Of a stretch of 64,000 nucleotides of DNA, positions 45,065 through 58,358 are shown in pieces. The first letter of the stretch is position 1; each line of letters starts with the position of its first letter. The stretch covers positions 372,001-436,000 of the forward strand of contig JAKSGN010000020.1 in assembly GCA_024180945.1 (NCBI GenBank), given 5' to 3'. Position numbers and translations under genes: made by a program. Source of the stretch: Macrophomina tecta. Lineage: Eukaryota; Ascomycota; Dothideomycetes; Botryosphaeriales; Botryosphaeriaceae. Below the pieces are notes generated by a model. That model was given only the letters and a program-made list of their open reading frames with translations. It searched no databases and was not told where the DNA came from.

Positions 45065-46403
45065 TCTGGAGACAAGAGGCCGTTGAGACTTTTTCTGCAA
45101 GATGATTGTACAGCCGGATGCTTCGGGCACGCGTTGCTTTCGCTGGTTAGTTTTGAAGACCGGAGAGCTACCTTGACCTTGAAGCTGGTCTTAACGGATG
45201 CACGCTAGGTGCGGAACAGAGAAACGCGGCGGCCGGGTCGGAGCAATGGAAGAATGGGGCATTTCGACACTCGGCGTTAGGGGGCACAGCATTGCGTTGC
45301 ATTGCATCAGCGGATACCCACAAGGGTGTTATGCAGGATTTCTCGCCCTCGCTTTTGCCAGGGCCGTTTTAGAATGGAGGACCAGAATATTTCATCAATG
45401 GAAGACTTCAAAGCACCTGTGTCCGGGCTGAAAGCACACCAGAAGCCTGTCAAACGGCGCTATTAGCAACATGGTCGCTTCGCGCGTGCCAATTGGTCTC
45501 TTTAGTGTCGCGTGCCATGACTATCAGCGACCATCAACCTACTTGATTAAACGAGGGCTGCTGCGGGTCGCTCTCAAAGGAATCATAGCGAGCATTCTAA
45601 GCCGAGTTATGGTGCTCTTTAGTTGTCATGTTGATAGAGCAGCGGAGTCTTCACGAGAGGGCAGGGGACGACAACTGCTGCGCTGGCCCAATGGGCTTGC
45701 GGCACCGCATCCCCGCCAGCCTTGGTGTCGGCTAGTAGCCTTACAAGGTGTCGAATCGCTGGGCTTCACGCCAGGGAGGGCGACCTACGACGAGCACCTG
45801 AACAGCAGTCTTCCACATGCTATCTCTGGACGTTCTGCATGACCAGCGTGCTTGCATATCCGAAGCCGCTCAGCCGTCACATCAGCGTGGCTATCGATGA
45901 TCTGCCCACGACCGGGAAAGAATGAAGTTCATGCCTCCGTCGCGTTGCCGCGGTCTGCATCTCCACCGCTGCCCAGCCGCGTCGCTCATGTACCCAGCTC
46001 TGAGACGGCCTGCCTCCACTTCCGCCCTCCCAACCCCTCTCCAGGCGCCGTGCTCCATCCCATGGGACCTGCAGACCCGCGCGTTACGACGCATGCGTAG
46101 CTGTAGACCCACTCGCTGCTGTCGTTCGTCGCAGAACCGCCGCGCAAACGCCCCGCTGGAGACACCGCAGCCGCGTTGCTGCTCTATGCACGCGTAGCCG
46201 ACGCATGTCTCGGGAGCCTGGCGAGACGTGAGATGCAGGTGAGTTTATACATGGTTCCTGGCCCGTCCGGGGCTTTATTGAGAGCGCCTGAGATCTCCTG
46301 CATACATAGCTTGAAGCTAAGCCACGCGACTCCGATAGTCACACGAGCACCCGCTCTCAGCGCATTTCTTGTAGAGTCGGAGAAGCAAAGAAAAAAAGCA
46401 AGC
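45065..46403. other. Intergenic, no supported gene
   Basis: About 1.3 kb between co-oriented genes. Open frames up to about 120 codons lack any recognisable pattern. Presumed promoter of the gene at 46404 on the right. Confidence 0.5.
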
Positions 46404-49129
46404 ATGGCTGCCGCCTTGACAGGTGACTCGCTGTCGCGGCTGTCATCGATCAATGAATTCAATAGTCGAGCTCCGGGCGATCGGTGGAGACCTCGATATG
46501 CCGCCTCTCCAGAGCCGCAATGGGCTGTTTCACCAGCAGCATACACACCGGTGAGTGCCTCCCAACTGCGCCGGGCGAAGCTAGTTTGGCCAAAAAAAAA
46601 AAACCCGGACCGGATCTTTTTTATGCTCCAACGCTCGCTAAAACAAGAAACGTCGTCTGTTGCTCACCCTTCTACGCCAGGTGCGGAAAGCTTCCAGAGC
46701 CCTTACCACAACCCCACAGACCGCCCCGCTTGCGCACCGTCCACGCGTCCAACGTCACGTCTCCGATCCCGTCGCGCCCTTGATGATTGAAGACGAGTGG
46801 GCGCTGGACATGCCCATCCGCCACCGCAAGACCAGCTCGCACGATTTCCAGCCCAAGAAGCCCGCCTCGCCCGCCCAGCACAGACTGCTCACCAGCACCA
46901 CCACCACTACCAACGCCAAGGCCAGCACCGGACCGACCTTGGACGAGGCGGGCCCCCGCCCGACATCCACCGGCGGCCGCCGACAATGGCCGCCGCGTGG
47001 CTACACGCTCGACTCGATGTTGGACCAGACGGAGGCGGAGGAGCTGATATGCGCGGGCGCCAGCATCTTCAAGGGCCGTGCCGAGGACGCGCCTGGCGCG
47101 CCTGCCGGTTACTACCGCTTCTTTGCCATCATGGAGGGCGATGATGCAGAGCGCAACGACCGCGCCCGCCAACCGCACGACGCGTACAAGGACATCACGC
47201 TGGCGCAGACGATGACAGCGGCGCCGTCGGAATGTCCATATCCGTGGCTGGCGCTGGAACAGCCGTGCATGGCGTATGCGTTTGGCTGGATGCCGGGCAC
47301 CGTAACGCTGAATTATAAGGTCAGCTTGTCGGGGAATTTGAAGCCCAGGCTGAAGTATGGGGCCGGGACAATTCAGCCGAGAAGGATTAAGCTCGGGCAT
47401 ATTCTGGATCGGCTGCGCGGGCTGGAGAGGGGGTTTTTGGACGATGTTCGTGCTACCCCCTTGGGCTCTGTTTTCTTGGAAGAGATCGAGATTTGTCCGT
47501 TGTTTCGTCTCTCTGACGTACGTTTTGGTTTTAGGACCCTGAGGAGCTTTACCACGACTTGCACAGCACCCTGCTGGAGGTTTCGGAACCCGACGGCGGC
47601 ACGGGACTCGAGAATCAGATTACGGATCTGATCATCGTGCTTACGAGGGAGGAGTGGATCGATTTTAGCCAGCCGAAGAACCACGTCGTTGCGAAGTTCT
47701 TCGACGCCAAGGACACGGCGAGGAAAACAAGGTTCTTTCACCAGCTGCTGCTTGCGGTAGAATTGCATATGAGGATACACCATGATACACATCTGGACAA
47801 GGCGAAGAGAGCACTCATGGCTGCGCTGCCACCCAAGGTCGCCTGGGATATGGCGCTGGCGGAGAGATGGCAGGAGAATATGACTATCAAGAAGTCGCGC
47901 ACATCGAAGGACGAGAGCGTCTTCAGCTTCCAGCTTGGAGCGAAGAAGAGGCAAAAGGAGGCTTTGAGGCTTTTTGCGAAAATGTTGAAATGGCCCAATA
48001 TGCAAGGGCTTGATTACGTTCTGGAGGAGAAGAGCCGCTACGAGGTCCCTCTGGAGGATCGCTCAGCAGACGCCATGTCCTGGTTCGCTGGGGTCATCCT
48101 TCCCGGCCCAACTTTGCCCTGGCTCCTCATGAACTCTCTCATCGACTGCGATAAGGAGACAGGGCCGTCCCTGAAATACCTCACACATGTAGCCCCAGCC
48201 TCAGGATTTCAGTACAGAGCTAACACTTACTGGTCGTACAAATGTATTGTGGGTAAAGTTCTTGGTGCTTCTAGAGGGGTCAAGCAGGTGACGGGGTGGA
48301 TTGGCCCTTGCTACTACAGCCCGGACCTTAAACGCACGGAATGTGTGAAGATCAACCAGATCTCCCCGCCGAAGGTTCGACTTAGACCCGAAGACGTGGA
48401 GACGATGAAGATACGAACAGATCCTCTTGGCCCAGAGGAGGAAGAATATCCGCTTGGCGACTACGATTTGCTCCTGCCCGAAATGGAGGATATCACAGAC
48501 GATATTCGAGTGCAGAAACTGAGTTTCCACCCAGTCAAGGAGCAACCAATGCTCAAGCATGGCGGAGAGTCAGCACCTTTGCTGTGGGATGCGGCAATCG
48601 TATTCGCTTGTGGCGGGGATAGCTGGCCGATGAGGCTGACCTACGACGTGGATTTTGTCGCAGCGTATCCCTGCCACCAGGGTCCACACGGTAAGTGAAC
48701 GAGCACCGTTATTTTGCGGTTTTGGGCAGCAGCTCTGACGGCCCTCAAGTGCTCTTTTTCGACTACAGGTTCAAGTCTCTTCGCGTTGACGATGGCCTTG
48801 TTGATATCAACGAATGGGGTCCTGGACTCAACATGTCACATTCTGACGCCTCGCCTACGTCCTCGCGCAACGGCTCCAGAACCACGCTCGCGTCTGCCCA
48901 AGAGCCAGCATCCTCGCAACTGGATTGCGTTCTTGTCATAGAAGCGCTTGGCGTCAGCGACAACGAGGTGTTTGCCCGTTCATGGTGTGCGCAGACCGGC
49001 CACCACGCCGTCGTAGCGAACATCAAGAAGACGTGCATGGCATGTGCGATCCGAGAGGCGTATGCCGCCTGCATAAGCGTGGTCATCCTGACAGAAGGTG
49101 GCAGGGACCATGAGAAGGACGAAGATTAG
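46404..49129 (+). CDS. Large conserved-looking protein of unknown function
   Basis: Model: exons 46404-46550, 46681-47445, 47535-48690 and 48750-49129; 815 aa, in phase. The N-terminus is Ser/Arg-rich and disordered. From about residue 115 the sequence is well structured: PPRGYTLDSMLDQTEAEELI, GYYRFFAIMEGDD, YPWLALEQPCMAYAFGW, ITDLIIVLTREEWIDF, VAWDMALAERWQENM, SWFAGVILPGPTLPWLLMNS, VTGWIGPCYYSPDLKR, LLWDAAIVFACGGDSWPMRL, VLFFDYRFKSLRVDDG and a C-terminal Cys-containing helix-rich block (VVANIKKTCMACAIREAYA). There is no signal peptide or clear membrane helix. I do not recognise a family and claim no function. The last intron uses an AAG acceptor 10 nt after a CTGAC branch point, the only site that keeps the frame. 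Confidence 0.82.
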
Positions 49130-49851
49130 ATGACTAGAAATGCGCGCGTGGCTGGATCTTTGCTGGAGTTCCGAATGATACTAGGGCGCCTGCTAGAATA
49201 ATGACGGTAATGACTGGACAATGGCGTGACGGCGGCATGGAGGCGGTCTGGATTCCTACAAGTGGGCGGCGCGACTGGTGGAGTGGGACAGTGTGTTTTT
49301 CCTTCTTTCGGCATTTGTGTTCTTCTCACGGCATTGGACTGGGTAGCGGGCGTTGCACCAATGCAATTTTCAGTGAAATTTTGTCTGATCAGGAGCCAGC
49401 CCAACTGTGCTTTTCATGCGTTCGCCTTTGACAGCTGGTTCGCTGGGCTAGTGCTTTGGTTGCTGGCCGGGGAGGCGGCGGAGCGTTGTCTCGGCACCCC
49501 GAGCATCAACGTCACGGCAAGAGCTGTGCGGCCACCGTCGCGCTCAAAGCAAACCTCACCTCTCACACACCCTCCGCTGCATCTCGTCTCTCACGAAACG
49601 AAGCGACTGTAGGAACCCAGCTTGCTCCAACGTATTGATCGATCGTTCGATGGCACATTATTCATTCCGCACCCATAGTCTCTGAGCCTGGCACACCTAC
49701 ACCTCCGCTCTCCGCCCTCCGCCTTCCGCACTCCGCGCATCCCAGCCTGAGGCTTGCCGCCCACCATCGAACTCGCATCCCTTCGCCTGGAGACGTCTCA
49801 ATACATCCGAAACACGCTGGCGAGCCCTCCGGAGACTTTCGGCCTGCTACG
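49130..49851. promoter_or_regulatory. Promoter region of the ARMC8/Vid28 gene
   Basis: About 720 bp between co-oriented genes. The right part, 49670-49850, is C-rich with repeated CGCCTTCCGC-like words. No gene seen. Confidence 0.5.
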
Positions 49852-52800
49852 ATGACACGCGCTCCGTCACCGCCCGCCCTTGGGGAGCTTCGCAATCCCA
49901 GCTCGCCCGCCGCGCAACTCGCCGCGCTCAAGCAGCTGAAGAACTTCATCGTGGGCCATGATCAGAGGAAAGAGCTCGTAGTGCGGCGCGGCATAATACC
50001 CGAGCTCGCGCGTGTGCTGCAGGCGAACGTCAAGGCGGCGGGCAAGCGGCGGCAGCGCCATCTCAACGGAGGAGGAGCAGGAGGAGCAGGAGCTCCGGCG
50101 GCGGGGGACGGCGCCGAGGGCTGGACGCAGGAGGATGAAGAGCGCCTGCAAGCTACGTTGATCGTGGGCAGCTTGACTCTCGGTAGGTCCAATGGAGTGG
50201 TGGTTGCTCTTGGCCGGTGAATTCTTTGCATTGGACAAGCTCGCTCACGGCTGTTTGCTTTTACTTTTTCTAGGTGGTCCGCCTTTCGTTGCACCAGTAC
50301 TTGCTGGTGGGCTCCTCCAACCCCTCCTCGCCGCCTTGTCCCCTAGCGATACTCCGCCGAAGCTCGTCATTGCTACGCTGCGCACCCTCATTTCCTTGGC
50401 CTCGGCCACCGGCTCCGACCTCTTCCCCAGCCCGTACCGTGCGCGGATAGCGAACGAGATATACCACAAGCCCGATGGGGATGCTTTGACGGAGATCTTG
50501 GCGCAGAGGTCGGCTATGCGGATGACGCAAGAGCAGATAGGACTGGCGGCCGAGCTGATCTCCAAGACATGCCGGGAGGACGAGCACCGCAATTTCTTGG
50601 TCAAGGCGGGAGCACTTGATCTGCTTGCCGCGCATTTCGCAGCACATGTTGCCGCCTCGTCTCTCGTTTCTCCCGTCGCTGAGGCCTCCGCCATTGCCTC
50701 TTTCCCGCCCGCGCCGTCAAAGTCGAACTTTCTCCAGATCGTCTCTGCCATATCGAGTGTCATTTCCAACTCAAACTACAGGACAGCCAGGTTTCTCTAC
50801 TCGCAGCCTATCGTGGCCCTTTTTCCTTCGGCGAAGCAGATAGCTTCGTTTGAAAAGTATGGGTTTATGGTCCAGCCGCGACCCAATGACTTGTATAATA
50901 CGCAGAACATTCCTGCTTACGAATATCTGCTTCCGCAGTTGCAAGTTGCGCAGACGAAGGAAAGCAGCTTCTCGAAAGCTTTCCCAGCGTTAGGTTCTCT
51001 TACGGCACCTGGGGACGGCGCGAGGATATCGAGTTTCGCGGATCCGAACTCGCAATCCTCGAAGCATGTCACGGGCCAGGAGTACGAGACCGCGATATAT
51101 GCCTGGACCATTCGGATGGCGAGGGAACATCGTGACGATGAGAGACTCGTCTTCATCGAGCTACTCACCGAGTTGGTCAAGTTTGCAGAAAGTAACCCCA
51201 TCGACAACCGCTCGGACTATGTTAAGGAGGGACAGCGTCGTCTCCTTGCCGTTCTGGTTATTCCGCTACTATCAAAGATGATTGATGAGGGTGAGACGGG
51301 TGGTCGCTCGGAGCGGTCGACGAAGGCGATGAGGCTGATGGCGGCCCTGCTGGAGTACGATCCCATTCTCCAGAATGCTGCCGCAGACTCGGGTATCATC
51401 AGAAGGGTCTGTCAGGTTCTTAAAAAGTCCTTTGATGTTGTGATCGGTGAGCAGCCGAAGCGGTGGTCTCCTGTACCCACATCGCCAGACGAGATGGACA
51501 GTCTGGACGGCGTGGAAAGAGCGGACGTGCTCGGTAACCCAGGCGTGTCGCAGGAAGTGCATTTGCTTCTAAAAAGCCGCGAATGTTCACTGCTTGCGCT
51601 TGCGGCTATTGCGCACAAGGAAGATCCGCACCGGAAGACCATAATCGAAAGCGGTGCTGTGGCATGCATCGCTGACTCTCTCATTCCGTATGGGCGCGAT
51701 GATGAGGAGATGGCACGAGGAATAATCCTGACAGGTGCAAAGGACGGCAACCCTGTGCCAGTTCTTATTGCTGCGTGTAATGCGGCCAGGGCAATGTCGA
51801 GATCTGTCAGCGTGCTACGGACGAGCATGATGGACTATGGTATTGCCAAACCGATCTACGGATTGCTGAAGCACCCGGTCATCGATGTGCAGATCGCAAC
51901 GACGGATGTGTTATGCAACCTGCTACTACAGTTCTCACCTATGAGAGAGGTAAGTCTGCAGATTACAGTTACTTGGTTTGCTTGCTAACATGAAATAGGA
52001 CTTGATTGAAGCAGGCGTCGTCAAGACCCTCTGCGAACATGCTCATTCGGCTGATGCCAGGATACGTCTAATATCATTGTGGGCTCTGAAGCATCTTGTT
52101 TTGCAGGCAGATAATGAGATCAAGATACAATGCCTGGAGGAGCTTGGTACTGGCTGGCTTATCAATACTGTTAGTGGTGAGGCTCGGCAGGTGCAGATGC
52201 CCACTAAGGGGCATCTTCACTCGAGGCCAGAAACATCCTCACTCGGTATGGGCACACCAAATGCTGCTGGCGAACAAGTCGATCTGCTCAATGCAGTTGA
52301 CGAGCCGAGCATGGACATTGACAACGACACCGGAGCCTCTGGAGACGAAGACGATGTGATGGCAGACAGCATTGGCCTTCTCCGGAACAGAAGCGCGAGC
52401 GCAAGTAACACGGCCGCTAGGAACAAGGCGAAGCTTCGGGCGATAAAAGATGCGGAGACCAATCCGATCATCCGCGCACAAAAGGAGGAATTACGGATCC
52501 AAGAGCAAGCGCTCGACTTCATCCGTAATTTGATTATGGCAGACGCCGGCTCCAGCCCAGGCGATATGATCGACCACGTCCTGCAAACCTTCGGCCGGGA
52601 CCGCTTCTTCGAGATCCTGACTGCCAAACTCCGGCCCCGCTCGCCCAGCAGCAGTGGCCCGCCTTCTTCCTCTACCGCCCACCTCGCATTAACAACCACC
52701 TCCTCTTCTCCAAACCCCGCCGACCTAGGCACCACTCGCTCGACCGGCACCTCGGCTCCCTCCTCAGTCTCTTCCTCCTTCGCGCACCTGGCCCCTCCGG

Positions 52801-53291
52801 AGATCCTACTCGCGACGGCGTTTATCATCGTACACCTCGCGAACGGAAAGCCCTCGCACCGCCAACTCGTCATCGCTCAGGCGCCTCTCATGCACCACCT
52901 CCTCCCTCTCTTCGCGCACCCGGATCGGCGCATCCGCGTCGCATGCGTGTGGTTGGTGAACAATCTGACGTGGATTGAGGACGCGTCGGACCAGGCGAAC
53001 GCGCGGCAGCGGGCGCTGGAGTTGAGGGCGTTGGGGTTCGAGGAGAGGGTCAAGTTGTGCTTAAGCGATGCGGAACTGGATGTGAGGGAGAGGGCGAAGA
53101 CGGCGATGGAGCAGCTGGGCAAGTTGGTGAATGGGGTTGTTGGGGGTAATGGTGCTGGTGGAGCTGGTGCTGGTGCTGGTACTGGAAGGACGAGTGGTGC
53201 GGGAGGGAGTGGGACGGCTGGGTTTGTGGGGTTGGGCGCCGGTGCCAGTGCCGCTGCTGGTGGGCAAAGGGGTTGGGGGCATGACCGGTAA
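49852..53291 (+). CDS. VID28: Armadillo-repeat protein, ARMC8 / Vid28 (Gid5) homologue
   Basis: Model: exons 49852-50182, 50274-51949 and 51999-53291; 1099 aa. Armadillo/HEAT helices run along most of the protein: AAQLAALKQLKNFIVGHDQR, LVIATLRTLISLAS, QIGLAAELISKTCREDEHRN, ECSLLALAAIAHKEDPHRK, VQIATTDVLCNLLLQFSPMR, ARIRLISLWALKHLVLQADN, RRIRVACVWLVNNLTWIED. The alternation, length and order fit fungal Vid28/ARMC8, a scaffold subunit of the GID/CTLH ubiquitin ligase that degrades gluconeogenic enzymes. Low-complexity insertions occur near residues 65-90 (Gly/Ala) and in the central Ser/Arg region, and the C-terminus is a Gly/Ala repeat. Orthology is inferred from fold and layout, not from alignment. 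Confidence 0.85.
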
Positions 53292-56200
53292 TGAGTTTGA
53301 TGGAGGGAGGCGCGGTTTGGTAGAGTTTGGAAGGTGGTAGGATTAATTGGTGGGTGCACTGATGGGGGGGAAAGGAGCTGATTGATGGGTGCATAGGATT
53401 GGCGTAGGTGATAGCATCATTCTTTGTAATCTGCGGCGGGTGCTGCTACTGCTACTGCTGCCGCCGCCGCTGCGGCAGCGGCTGGACAACTGGATAGGGG
53501 TAAATGATTTGCTCTCGTTTTTTTTCTTTCGTACAAGCAACGATGCTCATTGATTCGGCAAAGAACGGATAGTGGACAAGTAAATGGGTAGATTGATGGT
53601 GCTGGATGGCGTAATGAACATGTAGGATGCCGAAGATGAGTGGTGTTTGGTCTTCTTGTCTGTCCTGCTTTGGTTCGGTTAGCTTTTTTTTTTTTTTTTT
53701 TTTTGGGGGGGGGTTCTATCGGCATCGTGAGGGAGAAAAGTTAAAGATGATTCTATTCTTCGTGGTCGTTGCCAACTCCTCGTGATGTGTTGGTCAACTT
53801 GTGTCTGCTCGGGCGAACATCGAGTAGTAGGTATATTCTTCGGGTCGCCAATTTCCCGGCCGCTCCTCTACCTTCTAAGAAGCCAGAGCCCTGTGCCGGA
53901 TTAGGTGCCACGGTGTTAAAGGGACGAGAAGATGGGCCTGTAATTATTGAGAGCGCCATTGAGTTTGCAGTGAGCAGTGAGAAGCTATAATTGAATTACA
54001 GATAGTTAGCAGTAAGCCCATGATAGGATTGATAGACTAGGCGTCTTTTTAGACTCTGAAAGCCTTCTCGAACCCCCCACATTTGTCCAAATTGCGTTAT
54101 GGTGTTCGTCTATTTATGCAAGTAGGGCTCGCTTCAGCAAGCCAGACCTCGCAGTGAGTATATGTACTCACTGCCTGGGCTTCTTTACCCATCGTCTCCC
54201 TCGCGCTCCTATCGCCAAGACTATAGCATTTCATCGAAGCTCGAGCGTAAGGTGAGGGTAGGAGTTGAGGTAGTTGTCCGGACGCAAGTGTTACTAAGTT
54301 CGTTGTGTATTGACGTCCGGAAAGCTGTCTCAATTCTCCATATGTGGGGCCTTGTATTGTGCCAGTGGCAGCACATTCACGGTTTTCGCAGTCCCCTGTG
54401 GGCTGTGACGCTTAGATTTCCGCCTTAAATTGCCATAACTTATGTGCATATAACGAAAGTCGACCATTGTGCATGTTTTCCTTCCGTCCACCAACATCCA
54501 CCAAGCCATTTTTTTTTTTTTTCTTTTTTGGTAGGCGTAGGCCAGCTTCGCCTCGGTTATCGAACACAACAAACGGCGAACGATTAGGGCTTGCGTTCGG
54601 CCAAGATGTTCGTTACTACTTCCTTTCTAACATTATTACACATAGTTGCATTGATTATGTTACCGATTACAGTCTCCCAGTCACCATAGCCGGCAAAAGG
54701 GCTCCCAGGCAGTCACCGGGCTCTACTAAGTCGAAGCCATCTCAAAAGACCCACACCACAGAGGACCTTTTCGCCGCGGCTATGCCCGCCGGCCTTCTTG
54801 GGTACCCACAAGACAAGAAATACCGCAGATACAGAAGATCAACCTCTCTGCCGAGAAGTCCGCCAGAGACGCAGCGGCGGCCGTCAATACCAGGGAACAG
54901 TTACTGAAATTCAATTCGACATACACTGCAGTTACAAACAAGTCTTGGGAAGATAAATCGTGTGACAGAGACATCCATGCTTCGTCAGCTGCTCTCAAGC
55001 AAGTGGATATAGCTGGCAGTCCTGATGCCGCTGCTCTCAGGATATTCGCGCTCCGACGAAGGAGCTGGTCTTTGCAAGCTCGCTCGGCCAGTTCCGTAAG
55101 GATCAATTGACGTGTCGCTTCCATGATGTTGGTAATTCGTGCAACGACGACTGCCAGCCCCTGTGAGGAGACGACTGGTTCGGAGCGAGCGGGACCAGTT
55201 CGGCCGCTATGTAGCGCCCACCTGAGCCTCTCGCCCAATTTCAATACCTCATCTCCATCCCTATTTCTCACAACAGCAAAATCACACGAAAAGGATCAGA
55301 AAAACTGCACAATAGACCCGGGTGAGATAAGGAAATCTGCATCCCTCGACTTCGGTCGTCTACTACTACTCTTTATTGGATCGTTCTGCCCGGGCTACGC
55401 GTGCGGGACGAAAGACAACTCGAATTCTGTGAAGTTTTACCAAAAAGGTACGCCGGGGAGAATTGGCAGTCTTAGGGATTCAATACGACAGAAAGTTACA
55501 TGAGAAAGTCTGTATTGTTGTAAACCCGCATTGAGTGCTGCACAAGGTTAGTGCAGGATGCCTGTATTGTCATGTTCCTTGTAAGAGTTACTCCGCTGGA
55601 AGCTAGCTACTTAAGAGAGGTGAAACCAATAGCGCGGCGCTAGTGCAACACCGGCCATAACATGTAGTATACAAATGCTAAAGTGATACTTCGCGACTGT
55701 GCGGCCTCGCTACAGACAAATGCAATCGCAGAAGAGCTTCTCTTTTAGTTAGATATCACGTATGCTGGGATGGTGCAATTGGCATAACAGACGTGTGCCA
55801 TGTAGCAGTCTACAAAACCTGCGGCGTAAAATGCCCTTCATGCAACGGCCCAAGTCGTACGGCTAAGCCTATCCTCCGCTCCGCAGAGTTTTTCTCATTT
55901 TCCTATCTATTTTTTGTCCCTTTTTTTTTTTTTTTTTTTTGCGTCTCATATTCTTCTTTTCGCGCAAAATGGTTGGTGGAGCTTTCAGATCCGTTGCTGC
56001 TGCAGCAAAAATACAACCATAGATGCCATCCTCCGGCGCACAACGCGCAGTCAAAGCAGCCATCCGGATGTAATTGTTCAGGAGGATCATCTCGTTAAGC
56101 GGGGATCGGTGCAGCTGAGAATTAGGCAATAGCGTAAGAAGTTCAACTGGAAAGCTACCTCTACTCGCGGCGAGGCCCAGAAATGTAAGCTATCGATTAC

Positions 56201-57343
56201 GTTGCAAGCCGCTTGACTGCGAAACTACTCGTGACGGAGACAAAAGGAGACAGAAGTGTGAGAGAAAGGTTTCTGGAATTGGTGGTGCGGGCATTGTAGG
56301 TCTGGCCGAGATAATGACCGGCGCTTGCGTTCCTTGTACCATTGAAGCGGGAACAAAAGAAAGCCTATACTCTTGCGTGTGGCAACAATGCATTCCAATA
56401 TCCATCTACTAGGCAAGCATGAGGAGTTGAAGCAGGCACCCAGATGTAAGCCTTCAGTGAAGCTGATGACGTTCGCGTTTGGACAATTGCTTCCACTTGT
56501 CGAACCAGAAAAAGTACTGTACGATGTTGCGCTAATTCAGCGCAAGTTAGTTGGCTTGATATTTCCCGCACAAGTCTCTACAAGTCATGAGATGTCCTTG
56601 TTTCTTGCAGCAGGATGAACTGCTGAGCGTGGTGTACGTCGGCCTATTCCTGGAGATATTGATTTCCGAGTTATTGTTGATGACAGCTATTTATTCAAGA
56701 TTCGGGCCCTATACTAGAGTTCTAGTTAAGCCCCTACAGTTGTCCGTCCCGCAGACATCAGAGCGGTGAGGAGCGAGGACGGTCCCACTGTCTTTTGTGA
56801 CAAGAGATCTTCACCGCAAAAGAAAGAGGCTGGAAGATTCCGTTGTTCAAAAGGCTACGTGGATTGATGAAGGCACGGTTGTCGCTCTTCGCGTGAAAGG
56901 GGGTAGGGCATTTGCCGAAGAGCGGTGACGCATTCAGGGACATCGGACAATCACACAGCCGGCCAAAGAGACGGCCGTGACGCAAGCGACTGCCGGCAAC
57001 GTGAATCATGTCTTGCCTCGACGTCAAGGAAATTTATGTAGATATAACCCAATACCGCGTTCGAATTTCAGGTCGTAGTCATCGCGTCATGAACATACGA
57101 CCATAAGTTTGTAATCCTTACTAGTAGAGCAAAGAGAAATCTTCGTGCTGAACCCCCGAGCGCATTACGTTTAAAAAAGAAAGAAAAGGCAGAATACTGC
57201 AGATCCGCAAACTTGCTCTGTAGAAATCGGGACGCCAAAGCTAATTCGACCGCCTCGTCAAGACGCCAGGCCGCCCCCCAGAACCCTCCGTGAAGTCGAG
57301 CCGTGTATGGTATGCAGCGAAGAATAGATGGGCGTCAAATTGT
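53292..57343. other. 4-kb region without a supported gene
   Basis: This is the longest empty stretch in the window. It contains homopolymers (21 T followed by 9 G at 53684-53713; about 14 T at 54509-54522; 20 T at 55921-55940). Two overlapping frames near 54.7-55.3 kb (one on each strand) read slightly protein-like, but I could not build a gene from either. AT content is higher than in the flanks. No LTRs, inverted repeats or transposase-like frames were recognised by eye. Confidence 0.5.

Positions 57344-58358
<1,015 letters not shown>

Noticed and set aside
45471..45842. 123-codon plus frame
   Set aside because: No recognisable pattern, no splice partners, average composition; probably chance.
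54467..55271. Overlapping frames on both strands near 54.5-55.3 kb
   Set aside because: Neither gives a convincing domain or splice model; the plus frame includes a Phe run from a poly-T tract.
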